51,284 bases of DNA from Bacteroidales bacterium (GCA_031272705.1 JAISTG010000033.1:1-51284); one strand, 5' to 3'; numbered from the stretch's first letter, positions 42,586 through 51,104 are shown. The notes: a model not told the origin generated them from the letters alone. Program-made: numbers and translations.

Positions 42586-43308
42586 TTCGGTATCCTGTTC
42601 TTTAACAAAGTTTATGGCTCGGTTTATGAACGACAGAAAGCCACCGGTTGAGTGAAATTCTCTCGAAATAAATTCCGACAACCAACCGTTTTCAATTACA
42701 TTTTCTCTTTGAATAAAAACATTGCCACCCTTCAACAAAAAAGTTTCCTGCATACCTTTCATAATGCAAAAATCTTTTAATAATAAGTATTTATCGTACT
42801 TTTGACCGCGGGGAAAACCGTGAGGAGTTTGCTTCAAAACATTACTTCTGTCAAGTTGAAAAGGCAAAGCCCTCCGCAAAAGTTTATAAAACAGGTCGTA
42901 TTCGTTGTAAATGTCTTCTCTAATCACTTTCAAATACTTGTTTTCAAGCATATAGGTTCCCGCCGCAAGCAGATGATGTCCCTGTTCGTTATTTTTCTCA
43001 GGCTCAATGTGAAAATAATAGCCGCCAAAACCACTTTTCTTTCCGCCCTTGGCGAGAAAAATGCCTATATGATTTTTATACGGGGTTTTGTCTTTTGAAA
43101 ACCTTACATCACGGTTTATTCGGTAAAGACAGTCCTGCGGCTGAAGACCAACAAGATTTTGATCCCATTTGGACATCCGTTCAATGAGTTGCTGCGTAAG
43201 CAATTCCACCTTTTGTTGAACTGTTTTGTATTCTTTTCTGTGTGCGTCAAACCATTCTTTATTGTTGTTTTCACGCAGTTCTTTTAAGAAATCAATTATA
43301 TAATTCAT
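42571..43308 (-). CDS. DUF2461 family protein
   Basis: 245 residues, cytosolic. Typical DUF2461 segments are seen: FLKELRENNNKEWFDAHRKEY (split about residue 12-32), RINRDVRFSKDKTPYKNHIGIFLA, YYFHIEPE and the LKQTPHGFPRGQKYDKYLLLKDF region. The family has a conserved fold of unknown function. It overlaps the Sua5-like gene by 15 nt tail to tail. No clear promoter was seen in front of it. Confidence 0.85.
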   Translation of the reverse strand: MNYIIDFLKELRENNNKEWFDAHRKEYKTVQQKVELLTQQLIERMSKWDQNLVGLQPQDCLYRINRDVRFSKDKTPYKNHIGIFLAKGGKKSGFGGYYFHIEPEKNNEQGHHLLAAGTYMLENKYLKVIREDIYNEYDLFYKLLRRALPFQLDRSNVLKQTPHGFPRGQKYDKYLLLKDFCIMKGMQETFLLKGGNVFIQRENVIENGWLSEFISREFHSTGGFLSFINRAINFVKEQDTELETW

Positions 43309-43416
43309 AACAGTTTATATGTTTTATTTTTTTTCAACAAGCAAAAATTCATTCTGCTTAACGAGAGCAAAATTACTATTTTTTGATAAATAATTCGTAG
43401 GTATTAAAAAAAGTTG

Positions 43417-43424
43417 TACCTTTG
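43417..43424 (+). promoter_or_regulatory. -7 element upstream of the small ORF and array D
   Basis: TACCTTTG followed by CAACC. It lies 33 nt before the small ORF at 43458 and 484 nt before the lipoprotein gene at 43909, so the transcript could have a long leader. Confidence 0.5.
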
Positions 43425-43457
43425 CAACCTCAAAATAAAAGTAAAAAATATAAAAAA

Positions 43458-43556
43458 ATGAGGGAAAATGAATACCTTATATTACGTACAGAGAAGGCAT
43501 TTGCAGCCACTTCCGCAAACTGCGGGGGGGTAACTCGCTGCAAAATAATGCGTTAG
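43458..43556 (+). CDS. Possible 32-residue peptide
   Basis: ATG-started frame of 32 codons (MRENEYLILR ... CKIMR) with normal spacing from a consensus -7 element. The later part includes a G7 tract and a GC-rich patch unlike its surroundings. I recognise no family, and the frame could be a remnant of a decayed gene. Low confidence. Confidence 0.25.
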   Translation: MRENEYLILRTEKAFAATSANCGGVTRCKIMR

Positions 43557-43666
43557 AAGCGATTTGTCGCACTCCTACGGGGCTAATTTTTGACTCCTCA
43601 AAACACAACATTTTTTACTCCAACATATCTTCCCACAACATAAATTTTATCACAAACCATTTTGAC

Positions 43667-43850
43667 AGGTTTCCGCACATTAGCGGAAGTATGCCAAAGC
43701 AATCGGACAAGTTTCCGCACATTAGCGGAAGTATGTCGAAGCAATCGGACAAGTTTCCGCACATTAGCGGAAGTATGTCGAAGCAATTAGACAAGTTTCC
43801 GCATATTAGCGGAAGTATGCCAAAGCGCTCCGACAGACTTCCCGACCTTT
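43667..43850. repeat. 42-bp (2 x 21) intergenic array D
   Basis: TTCC anchors at 43671, 43713, 43755, 43797 and 43839 are each 42 bp apart. Each 42-bp unit consists of two 21-bp halves: TTTCCGCACATTAGCGGAAGT, cited here by positions 43670-43690, with TTCCGC/GCGGAA arms, and a second half with CAATCGGACAAG. The last unit is diverged (TTCCCGACCTTTCGGG). It forms part of the space between the promoter at 43417 and the lipoprotein gene. Confidence 0.92.
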
Positions 43851-43908
43851 CGGGTGATATAAATAGAATAAAAATTAAATTAAATTATATTATTAAATAC
43901 CTTATTAT

Positions 43909-44211
43909 ATGAAAGTAAAACATTTATTATTAGGAATGGCATTTGTTGCTTCAATAGCAGTTTTCACGGCATGCAATTCTGTTGAAAATGATGCAAAGAA
44001 AGCGGCTAAAATGTATTATGAATATCATCAAAGCGAAAATAGCGATGAAGCATATTCACGATTGAAAGAAATGCAATCGTTTCAAAAAAAGTTGTATTCA
44101 AAATATACAAAAAAAGAAAAGGAAGAATTTGAACGTCTTGTTCAGCAAGAGTTGAAAAAGATTGTCACTAAAAAAGGAAATAAAAGTAATTTATCAAATT
44201 TAAAAGATTAA
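43909..44211 (+). CDS. Small lipoprotein of unknown function
   Basis: 100 residues. The signal peptide ends FTAC with the lipidated Cys at residue 22. The mature part is short, highly charged and mostly helical (KKAAKMYYEYHQSEN, then a Lys/Glu-rich segment). I recognise no family. It lies 4 nt upstream of the first zinc-ribbon gene and probably starts that operon. The ATG at 43909 is the only one that gives a complete signal peptide. Confidence 0.7.
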   Translation: MKVKHLLLGMAFVASIAVFTACNSVENDAKKAAKMYYEYHQSENSDEAYSRLKEMQSFQKKLYSKYTKKEKEEFERLVQQELKKIVTKKGNKSNLSNLKD

Positions 44212-44215
44212 GAAT

Positions 44216-44911
44216 ATGAGTAATTGTACAAAATGTGGTGCAGAATATAGCGAAGGAACAAAGTTCTGCCAAAAATGTGGAAATAAACTTCAAACAGAAG
44301 TTATTGAAAATCCTGTGTGTCCAAGATGCAAAAAAGGTTATCCAACAGGTGTAATGTTTTGTGAGAATGACGGCACAAAATTAGTCTCCGTCGACCAGAT
44401 GATACCAAGGTGTAGTAAGTGCGGCAAACAATATGGTGCGGAAACAAAATTCTGCCCTCTTGACGGAGGCAGAATTGTTACAGGAATACAAGACAATTCT
44501 AATGATATAGTTACAGATGTTTCCAAAACCATAAACAATGTTCTTGACAAACATTTGGGAAAAGTAGAAAAATGGCATGGTTTTGTTACCTTTTGGACTA
44601 TTCTGTCTATTGTTGTTAATGCTATTTTGTTTATAATTGGATTGACGTTGATTTCACCTTATCAAAGTGCAGGATTTTACATTTCCCTTCTTTGCGGAAT
44701 GGTCAATATTGCGGCTCTTGTTATGTTATTAAAAAGACAAAAACTTGGTTTTTGGATATTGGCAGGTTCAGCGGTGTTTAACTTTGTTTGTTTAATTGCA
44801 AGTTTAGGAGGAGGTGGTCAAGCAGTGTTTGGTCTATTTTCTATTGCTATCTGGTTTGGTATTCTGCAAATAAAATGTGATGGAGTAACGGCTTGGCAAA
44901 CGCTTAAATAA
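44216..44911 (+). CDS. Membrane protein with three N-terminal zinc ribbons
   Basis: 231 residues. Three CxxC pairs-type zinc ribbons occupy residues about 4-90: CTKCG with CQKCG, CPRCK with CENDG, and CSKCG with CPLDG. The second and third ribbons have lost one cysteine each (END, LDG). Then a linker is followed by about four hydrophobic segments (about 120-225). The protein is probably an inner-membrane protein with cytosolic zinc ribbons. I know no function for this architecture. It starts 4 nt after the small lipoprotein gene and is followed by two further zinc-ribbon membrane proteins. Confidence 0.75.
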   Translation: MSNCTKCGAEYSEGTKFCQKCGNKLQTEVIENPVCPRCKKGYPTGVMFCENDGTKLVSVDQMIPRCSKCGKQYGAETKFCPLDGGRIVTGIQDNSNDIVTDVSKTINNVLDKHLGKVEKWHGFVTFWTILSIVVNAILFIIGLTLISPYQSAGFYISLLCGMVNIAALVMLLKRQKLGFWILAGSAVFNFVCLIASLGGGGQAVFGLFSIAIWFGILQIKCDGVTAWQTLK

Positions 44912-44938
44912 ATATGTTTAATAATTAAAATAAAAGAT

Positions 44939-45625
44939 ATGTATTGTAATAAATGTGGTCATAATAATGACGGGAATGCACAGTTTTGCGGAAATTGTGG
45001 AGCAAGTTTGAATAATGTTGCTCAATCAGAGAATCAACAACAAACACAACAAAGAAATGTTCAGAAACATTCATCAAAGAAAAAGAAATCTGCTTTGCTG
45101 TGGATTATTGGAATATGTGTTGTTGTTTTAGGAGGGATTGTTTTTGTCTTTTCATCTTTAACAACACCAAAAGAAAAACCTATGAATGAAAAATTGTTTG
45201 AAGCACTTCAAAACTTTAATCAAGGAAGAAGTGCGTACAAGCAATTTCGTGAATGTTTTGATAAAATAGTAGATGAAAAAGAAATTAGAAACTTTTTTAA
45301 TGAAACTATTGAAGATGGTAGAAGACATGGTGTTGTTTGGGCAAATATTTCAATAATAGATACTTTAAGTATTGATTTTCAGAAAAATGGTAAAGATATA
45401 AGTTCTAATGCCTTAATTTTGAATATAGAAAATTCTACCACAGATTATACGAGCCTTACTATTTATTATTTATTGTTAGATAATGAGTATAAAATTATTG
45501 GTATAGCAGATAATTGGTCAAGAAACCCAAATTCTGATATTCCTTATGATAGAATAAAAAGTTCATTGAATGAGTTTATTGAATTTTATAATGATTCTTT
45601 TGAAGATTATATTATATTAGATTAA
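44939..45625 (+). CDS. Zinc-ribbon, single-span membrane protein 1
   Basis: 228 residues. An N-terminal zinc ribbon (CNKCG at residues 3-7 and CGNCG near 20) is followed by a Gln/Lys-rich linker, one membrane helix (about 56-78) and a C-terminal domain of about 150 residues, probably outside the membrane. The C-terminal domain is rich in Asp, Asn and aromatic residues, without a recognised family. It shares its N-terminal layout with the next gene, suggesting paralogy of that part. Confidence 0.7.
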   Translation: MYCNKCGHNNDGNAQFCGNCGASLNNVAQSENQQQTQQRNVQKHSSKKKKSALLWIIGICVVVLGGIVFVFSSLTTPKEKPMNEKLFEALQNFNQGRSAYKQFRECFDKIVDEKEIRNFFNETIEDGRRHGVVWANISIIDTLSIDFQKNGKDISSNALILNIENSTTDYTSLTIYYLLLDNEYKIIGIADNWSRNPNSDIPYDRIKSSLNEFIEFYNDSFEDYIILD

Positions 45626-45696
45626 ATTAATAATATATTTTCCAAGATGCAATTTATCAAATTCCAATTTCAAACAAAAGTATACAAACATAGATT

Positions 45697-46497
45697 ATGA
45701 AGTGCAATAAATGTAATTTTGAAAACACAGGCGGTTCGCAATTTTGCGGCAATTGTGGAGCAAGTTTGCCGCAAATAAAACCAAAGAAAAAGAAAGGTCG
45801 TGGTTGGTTATGGGTTGTACTTATTTTAGTATTACTTGTGTTGGGTATTATTATATTCATGATTACTACACAAGGACAAGGAGGCAGTAGTTATAATAAT
45901 AGTTGGAATAACAATGATTCCAACTATGAATACTCCGAAAATAATGATAACCGCAGTTCCAAGCGTTCAATATCTATTGAAGAAAAGATAAAGATAGATT
46001 TGGTAGGACAGGCTATTTTAGAGCCAACGCATGAAAAGTTTCGCAGCAGTTTTAATGTTTCTTCGCAAGACGAGGTTACAAGTGTTTCAATATACGGCAC
46101 TGAAAACATTAGCAACGGCACAAAGTATTATGCAAAATTGAAGTTACAGGGAAATGCAAACGAATATGTTGCCGATGTTGTACTTACCTATATTGAAAAC
46201 AATGGCGAAAAAACTTTGCAGAATATTGAAAGCAAAGGCTTGGATATTGTACCAACGGGAAATTATAAGGATTGTATTACAATAAAGGCTGAATCTTGTG
46301 GCTTGTTTATCCAATGCTTATATGCTTACAATAATTGTAGTGTTGCGTTAGTTATTGAAGGAAAGTATTGGGATAAGTATAAAAAAGAATGGGTTCATTA
46401 TGCAGTAGAAGTTCCATCAAATGGAAATGCTATGTTTCCTACTAATTACAAGTCTACTGATACTGATTACAAAATAGAAAGAATAGAACGTCCTTAA
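45697..46497 (+). CDS. Zinc-ribbon, single-span membrane protein 2
   Basis: 266 residues. The zinc ribbon (CNKC at residues 3-6, CGNCG near 18) is almost the same as in the preceding gene (QFCGNCGASL in both). A Lys-rich linker, one membrane helix (about 38-59), a Asn/Ser-rich low-complexity stretch and a beta-rich C-terminal domain follow. The C-terminal domain is unrelated by eye to that of the previous gene. The N-terminal module looks like a re-used anchor-sensor unit. It is the last gene before a terminator. Confidence 0.7.
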   Translation: MKCNKCNFENTGGSQFCGNCGASLPQIKPKKKKGRGWLWVVLILVLLVLGIIIFMITTQGQGGSSYNNSWNNNDSNYEYSENNDNRSSKRSISIEEKIKIDLVGQAILEPTHEKFRSSFNVSSQDEVTSVSIYGTENISNGTKYYAKLKLQGNANEYVADVVLTYIENNGEKTLQNIESKGLDIVPTGNYKDCITIKAESCGLFIQCLYAYNNCSVALVIEGKYWDKYKKEWVHYAVEVPSNGNAMFPTNYKSTDTDYKIERIERP

Positions 46498-46516
46498 AAT
46501 AGATTGAACTAAAAAT

Positions 46517-46555
46517 AAATCCCGATAACGAATATGTTGTCGGGATTTGTTGTGT
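46517..46555. terminator. Bidirectional terminator between zinc-ribbon genes and pgk
   Basis: AAATCCCGATAAC (46517-46529) pairs with GTTGTCGGGATTT (46536-46548), 13 pairs with one G-U and a 6-nt loop. On the minus strand the stem is followed by ATTTTTAG, and on the plus strand by GTTGTG, so it works best for pgk but may serve both convergent genes. Confidence 0.8.
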
Positions 46556-46572
46556 TAAAATTATACTACGTT

Positions 46573-47757
46573 TTACCGTATCACAGCATCTATACCGGGA
46601 AGCGTGCCGTTTTCTATATATTCCAGCATTGCTCCTCCACCTGTTGAAACAAACGAAACTCTATTACCAAGATTGAACATATTGATTGCCGCCACCGAAT
46701 CTCCTCCTCCAACAGTTGAAAAAGCCCCTCTGTCTGTTGCTGCTGCTGTTGCTTCGGCTATGGCTTTTGTGCCTGCTGCAAAATTACTCATCTCAAACAC
46801 TCCCATAGGACCATTCCAAAGTATTGTTTTGCTTTGAAGAAGCACTTCCCAAAAAATAACAGCCGAACGCTCACCTATATCCATTCCCATTCGGTTATCG
46901 GGTATTGCATCGGCACTTACCGTCAGCCTGTCTGCATCGTTGGCAAACCTGTCAGCAATAACTATATCCGCAGGCAAGTAAATTTTTACTCCTTTCTCTT
47001 GAGCCGTCCGTAGAAAATCATTTGCTATCTCTAAACAATCGTCTTCACAAAGCGAATTACCGATATGTTTGCCCTGTGCTTTCAAAAATGTGAATACCAT
47101 ACCACCCCCGATAAGTATATTGTTGGAAATAGATAGAAGGGATTTAAGAATGTTGATTTTAGACGATATTTTTGAACCTCCTATAACAGATGTGAAAGGT
47201 TTTTTCGGATTTTGCATCAACTTTTTCAAATTAGTAACCTCATATTCCATAAGAAAACCAAAATATTTGTTATCAGGGAAGAATTTTGCCAGCGTACAGG
47301 TAGATACATGATTACGATGTGATGAACCAAAGGCATCATTGATATAGCAATCTCCAAGTTTGGCAAGACGTTGTGCAAATGCTTCATCACCTTTGGTTTC
47401 TTCCGAATAAAAACGAATGTTTTCCAGCAACATAATCTCACCCTCTTGCAGATTGTTTACCATATCTAAAACTTTATCATCAAGCAGTTCCGACAGAAAA
47501 TGAATCTTTCCGAGCAACGGTTTCAGGTAATCTGCAACAGGTTGCAGGGAATACTTCTCATCAAAACCTTTGGGTCTACCCAAATGAGCAATTAGTATTG
47601 TTTTTGCTCCGTCAGCAACAAGTTTTTTGATTGTCGGCAACGATTCCATTATGCGGGTATCGTCTGTTATTTGTCTGTTTTCATTCAGGGGTACGTTGAA
47701 ATCAACACGCAACAGCACCCTTTTACCTTTAAAGTTAATGTCTTTTATACTTTTCAT
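46573..47757 (-). CDS. pgk: Phosphoglycerate kinase
   Basis: 394 residues, normal length. Key motifs: RVDFNVPLN near the N-terminus, LLIAHLGRPKG-type loop (ILIAHLGRPKG), the nucleotide-binding GPMGVFE and the GGGDSVAAI loop near residue 352. It makes ATP from 1,3-bisphosphoglycerate in glycolysis. The lipid kinase gene ends 15 nt upstream, so the two probably form one transcript. Confidence 0.97.
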   Translation of the reverse strand: MKSIKDINFKGKRVLLRVDFNVPLNENRQITDDTRIMESLPTIKKLVADGAKTILIAHLGRPKGFDEKYSLQPVADYLKPLLGKIHFLSELLDDKVLDMVNNLQEGEIMLLENIRFYSEETKGDEAFAQRLAKLGDCYINDAFGSSHRNHVSTCTLAKFFPDNKYFGFLMEYEVTNLKKLMQNPKKPFTSVIGGSKISSKINILKSLLSISNNILIGGGMVFTFLKAQGKHIGNSLCEDDCLEIANDFLRTAQEKGVKIYLPADIVIADRFANDADRLTVSADAIPDNRMGMDIGERSAVIFWEVLLQSKTILWNGPMGVFEMSNFAAGTKAIAEATAAATDRGAFSTVGGGDSVAAINMFNLGNRVSFVSTGGGAMLEYIENGTLPGIDAVIR

Positions 47758-47772
47758 TTCTTATAACTTATT

Positions 47773-48657
47773 TTAAGGAATTATTATATGTAATGTTTTT
47801 TCTTTTATGGTTAAATTTATATTACCTTCTATCTCCGAATATTCCCCGTCTATGTTTATACCTGTAACGGTTTGGGATAAAATTCGTACCTGTTTAGCCT
47901 TATATGTTTTTACATAGATTGAATGGTCAAACATCTTGGTAAAAAGCAAATTTGCTACGAATGGCAGAAGTGTTATAGGTATTTTACGTACGCATATCAC
48001 ATCAATATATCCGTCTGTTAGGCTTGCAGAAGGAGCAATTATAGTGTTATAGCCAAACTGATTAGAGTTTGCAAAACAAATAAACAAAGCCTCTGTTTCT
48101 AACGGAGTGCCGTCTATTTCCAATACATAATACTTTGGTTTGTAAAACGGGTAACGGGAAGCAATGATTTGAAAATAGGTATTAAAACCTCGTGTTTTTG
48201 TCTTTGCAAATTCTTTTGCCACCAAAGCATCGAAACCTATGCCCGCAATACTGGCACAAATAGTATCATTCAGCGTAATAGTATCAATATAGATTGATTT
48301 GTTGTGATTGATTGCCTGTATTGCCTGATTGATATTTAGCGGTATTTTTAGAGTTCTTGCTAAACCGTTACCACTTCCTGCGGGTATAATAGCAAGTTTT
48401 ATATCTGTATTTTCTAATCCTCTCACGCAGTCATTAATAGACCCGTCACCACCAACGATAGCAACAATATCGTAATTTTTTCGCAGAGCAACACGCAAAC
48501 ACATAGCCGTTGCATGATGAGCATACTTTGTGTAAGCAATGTCAAAGGAAAATCGCTCTTTGTCAAGCGTTTCTTCAATAGCAAGTTCCGCTTTTTTCTG
48601 TTTTCCCACACCCGAAATGGGATTGATTATAAAGAGTATTCGTTCTTTTTTATCCAT
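47773..48657 (-). CDS. Diacylglycerol kinase-family lipid kinase
   Basis: 294 residues from the ATG at 48657 (MDKKERILFIINPISG); a longer frame from 48708 begins upstream of the predicted -7 element. The DAGK catalytic motifs are VGGDGSIND and PAGSGNGLARTL. Such enzymes phosphorylate diacylglycerol or a related lipid (YegS/BmrU type) at the membrane. The substrate is not decidable from sequence. It is divergent from recF, with overlapping promoters, and is followed 15 nt later by pgk. Confidence 0.88.
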   Translation of the reverse strand: MDKKERILFIINPISGVGKQKKAELAIEETLDKERFSFDIAYTKYAHHATAMCLRVALRKNYDIVAIVGGDGSINDCVRGLENTDIKLAIIPAGSGNGLARTLKIPLNINQAIQAINHNKSIYIDTITLNDTICASIAGIGFDALVAKEFAKTKTRGFNTYFQIIASRYPFYKPKYYVLEIDGTPLETEALFICFANSNQFGYNTIIAPSASLTDGYIDVICVRKIPITLLPFVANLLFTKMFDHSIYVKTYKAKQVRILSQTVTGINIDGEYSEIEGNINLTIKEKTLHIIIP

Positions 48658-48675
48658 AATTTCGTTGATAAGCGG

Positions 48676-48705
48676 TTGCAAAAATACAAAAAATATGTAC
48701 TTTTG
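48676..48705 (+). promoter_or_regulatory. recF promoter
   Basis: TTG (48676-48678) and TACTTTTG (48698-48705) are 19 nt apart. The -33 overlaps the -7 element (48679-48686, minus strand TATTTTTG) of the divergent lipid kinase gene, so the two promoters share DNA. Confidence 0.65.
48679..48686 (-). promoter_or_regulatory. Lipid kinase -7 element
   Basis: Minus strand TATTTTTG followed by C, 21 nt before the ATG at 48657. It overlaps the recF -33 region. Confidence 0.5.
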
Positions 48706-48726
48706 CACTCATAAAACATTTACTTG

Positions 48727-49866
48727 ATGAAAGATTATTTGAAAGACATTCATTTGATAAACTTTAAAAACTTCTCCGATTTTAAGGAAAGTTTTTACAG
48801 AATCAACTGTTTTGTGGGAAAAAATGGGGTTGGAAAGACCAATATACTTGAAGCCATACATTATTTGGCATTTTGCAAACCATACTTCAGTCATAATTAT
48901 GAAGAAGAGAGTATCAAATTCGGTGAAAATTTCTTTGCAATTCACGGGAATTATGGTTCGGACGGAGGAGAGGTTTTTACAAAGTTCTCCTGCATATTAA
49001 AGGCTGATGAAAAGAAAAAGTTCCGTGCTAATGACACTGCTTATCAACGACTTTCCGACCATATAGGGACTATTCCGTTAGTTGTTGTGTCTCCTGCCGA
49101 CCAGATATTGGTTAGCGGCGGAGCGGATTTTCAAAGAACCTTTTTGAATTACACACTCTCTCAATGCGACAGGGAGTATTTGGAAGCACTTAAAGACTAC
49201 AATAAAGCACTTGAAATGAGAAACAGATTGCTCAAAAATGCCCAGATAGAGCGTGTGTTTGATAATACTCAGTTAGAAAGTGTAGATTATTTGCTTTCTC
49301 TTTCCGGCAACAAAATCAGAGCAAAACGGCAAGAGTTATGTGATAAACTGCGTGAGAGTATTAAGGTTTATCATAAGTTATTGTCGTGCGAGAGTGAGGA
49401 TGCGGATTTACTTTATGAGAGTATTGAAACCGACGACTTGTTTTCGTTATTACAGATGAATCTTAAACGAGACCTCATTACGGGCTATACCACCGCCGGA
49501 GTGCATAAAGACAGACTCAACCTGACTATAAACGAACACAAAGCAAAACATTTCGCATCCCAAGGACAACAAAAATCACTCTTGTTGTCATTAAAACTCG
49601 CCCAGTTTGATTACGTATCCGACCGAAAGGAAGGAAGAAAACCCATATTGTTGTTGGATGATATTTTTGATAAGTTTGATTTCGAGCGGGTTTGTTCGTT
49701 GTTAAATCTGCTTGTCGGTGGGGAAAACCGAACGGAAAACAGTTCTTTCGGACAGATATTTATTACCGATACACATCTCAATCGTGTTGAGGAAGTGTTC
49801 AAAAGAACCGCCGACACTATGAATAATTTTTCCCCTGAGGACGTGAATATACGCCTTCTTAACTAA
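48727..49866 (+). CDS. recF: DNA repair ATPase RecF
   Basis: 379 residues from the ATG at 48727; a TTG just before it is less likely. Walker A GKNGVGKTN is near residue 34. The ABC signature SQGQQKSLLLSLKLAQ and Walker B ILLLDDIFDKFD lie in the C-terminal third. RecF, with RecO and RecR, loads RecA on gapped DNA. It is a stand-alone gene here, not in the dnaA-dnaN-recF cluster. Array F separates it from the convergent flavoprotein gene. Confidence 0.95.
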   Translation: MKDYLKDIHLINFKNFSDFKESFYRINCFVGKNGVGKTNILEAIHYLAFCKPYFSHNYEEESIKFGENFFAIHGNYGSDGGEVFTKFSCILKADEKKKFRANDTAYQRLSDHIGTIPLVVVSPADQILVSGGADFQRTFLNYTLSQCDREYLEALKDYNKALEMRNRLLKNAQIERVFDNTQLESVDYLLSLSGNKIRAKRQELCDKLRESIKVYHKLLSCESEDADLLYESIETDDLFSLLQMNLKRDLITGYTTAGVHKDRLNLTINEHKAKHFASQGQQKSLLLSLKLAQFDYVSDRKEGRKPILLLDDIFDKFDFERVCSLLNLLVGGENRTENSSFGQIFITDTHLNRVEEVFKRTADTMNNFSPEDVNIRLLN

Positions 49867-49867
49867 T

Positions 49868-49912
49868 AGTTCGCCAATTGGGGGAAAGTTCTCGCCAATT
49901 GGGGGAAAGTTG
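49868..49912. repeat. 21-bp intergenic array F (two units)
   Basis: TCGCCAATTGGGGGAAAGT occurs twice, at 49871 and 49892, exactly 21 bp apart. Each has the palindrome CCAATTGG. It is the only sequence between recF and the end of the flavoprotein gene. Confidence 0.8.
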
Positions 49913-49917
49913 TATTT

Positions 49918-51006
49918 TTATAGCGTAGATGTTTTTACAACGCGGTATTCATTTAAGATATTTCGGAAGGTTTCGGATACCGTTAGGATTGATTCCGCCC
50001 TGTAAGCATTGGTTCCGGCGAAACAGAAGCCTTTGTCCAACTTCCCGTAGTAAGCATTCAACAGAGCAAGCATTATACAATAGGGACTGCTCTCAATGTT
50101 GCACGTCTTTATACATTTGTGTATGCAACGGACGGGATGTTTATGCCCCGCAGCAACACTCTCTAAAAACGTGTTCTTAATAGCCCTCCCCGGCATCCCG
50201 ACAGGACTTTTAATGAGGATTATGTCTTCCGCCTTTGAGTTTATGTATGCCTGCTTAAAGGCTATGGAAGCATCACATTCCGCAGTAGTTACGAACCTTG
50301 TGCCGAGTTGAACCCCCGATGCCCCAAGTTTCATTATCTTAAAGATGTCCTCTCCCGTATAGATGCCGCCTGCCGCTATCACGGGGACGGACTTTGAAAA
50401 CCTTTGTTCATAGTCCTTTACAACGGAAATAACCTGCGGCAGAACGGATTCCAAGGCAAAGTCAGGGTTCGTTATGTCTTCTATCCCGTAGCCGAGATGC
50501 CCCCCCGCTTTGGGACCTTCAACCACAATAGCATCGGGAACATAATCATAAGTCGCAGACCATTTCTCACAGAGTATTTTTGTAGCCCGAGCAGACGATA
50601 CTATAGGCACTAATCGGGTTTTATGATTCTCAACGGATTCTCCCAAATAACTCGGTAAATCCAACGGCAAACCCGCTCCGCAGAAGATTATGTCAGCCTG
50701 TTCTTCAACAGACGTCCTTACCATATCCGCATAATTAGAGAGTGCAACCATAATATTCACGCCGATAATACCTTTGCTCTTTGATTTTGCTTTTCTTATC
50801 TCTGTTTTTAGTCCGTAGATACAGGCATCCAAATAATTACTCGCTTTGTTCATATAATACAGCCCGAGACCTGCTGCGGATATAACTCCGATACCTCCTT
50901 CGTTCGCTACGGCGGCAGCCAAACCCGAAAGTGAAACTCCTACTCCCATGCCGCCTTGGATTATCGGATGTGTGGCGATTTTGTCGCCAATGATTAATTT
51001 ATTCAT
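49918..51006 (-). CDS. Nitronate monooxygenase/FabK-like flavoprotein
   Basis: 362 residues from the ATG at 51006 (MNKLIIGDKI). The frame could be extended to 51090, but that start lies upstream of the promoter's -7 element. TIM-barrel FMN-binding motifs are clear: HPIIQGGMGVGVS, the GPKAGGHLGYG segment, VIAAGGIYTGEDI and GASGVQLGTRFVTTAECDAS. The family oxidises nitronates or, for FabK members, reduces enoyl-ACP. I cannot choose between them by sequence alone. Four bases separate the -7 element from the ATG, so the transcript should be leaderless. Confidence 0.85.
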   Translation of the reverse strand: MNKLIIGDKIATHPIIQGGMGVGVSLSGLAAAVANEGGIGVISAAGLGLYYMNKASNYLDACIYGLKTEIRKAKSKSKGIIGVNIMVALSNYADMVRTSVEEQADIIFCGAGLPLDLPSYLGESVENHKTRLVPIVSSARATKILCEKWSATYDYVPDAIVVEGPKAGGHLGYGIEDITNPDFALESVLPQVISVVKDYEQRFSKSVPVIAAGGIYTGEDIFKIMKLGASGVQLGTRFVTTAECDASIAFKQAYINSKAEDIILIKSPVGMPGRAIKNTFLESVAAGHKHPVRCIHKCIKTCNIESSPYCIMLALLNAYYGKLDKGFCFAGTNAYRAESILTVSETFRNILNEYRVVKTSTL

Positions 51007-51010
51007 TTTG

Positions 51011-51018
51011 CAAAGGTA
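51011..51018 (-). promoter_or_regulatory. -7 element giving a leaderless flavoprotein transcript
   Basis: Minus strand TACCTTTG, then CAAA, then ATG. The spacing is the same as at 13073-13085, where TACTTTTG is followed by CACT and ATG. Confidence 0.65.
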
Positions 51019-51104
51019 CAACAATAAAACGGATAAATAGACTTTTCCGACAAATAAATATAAAATAAACATTTTTGAGGCAGGTTTCACTACTCGGAAA
51101 TATA

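Noticed and set aside
43598..43912. ORFs on both strands across array D
   Set aside because: Both are translations of the 42-bp repeat. They show no family resemblance and would require coding on both strands.
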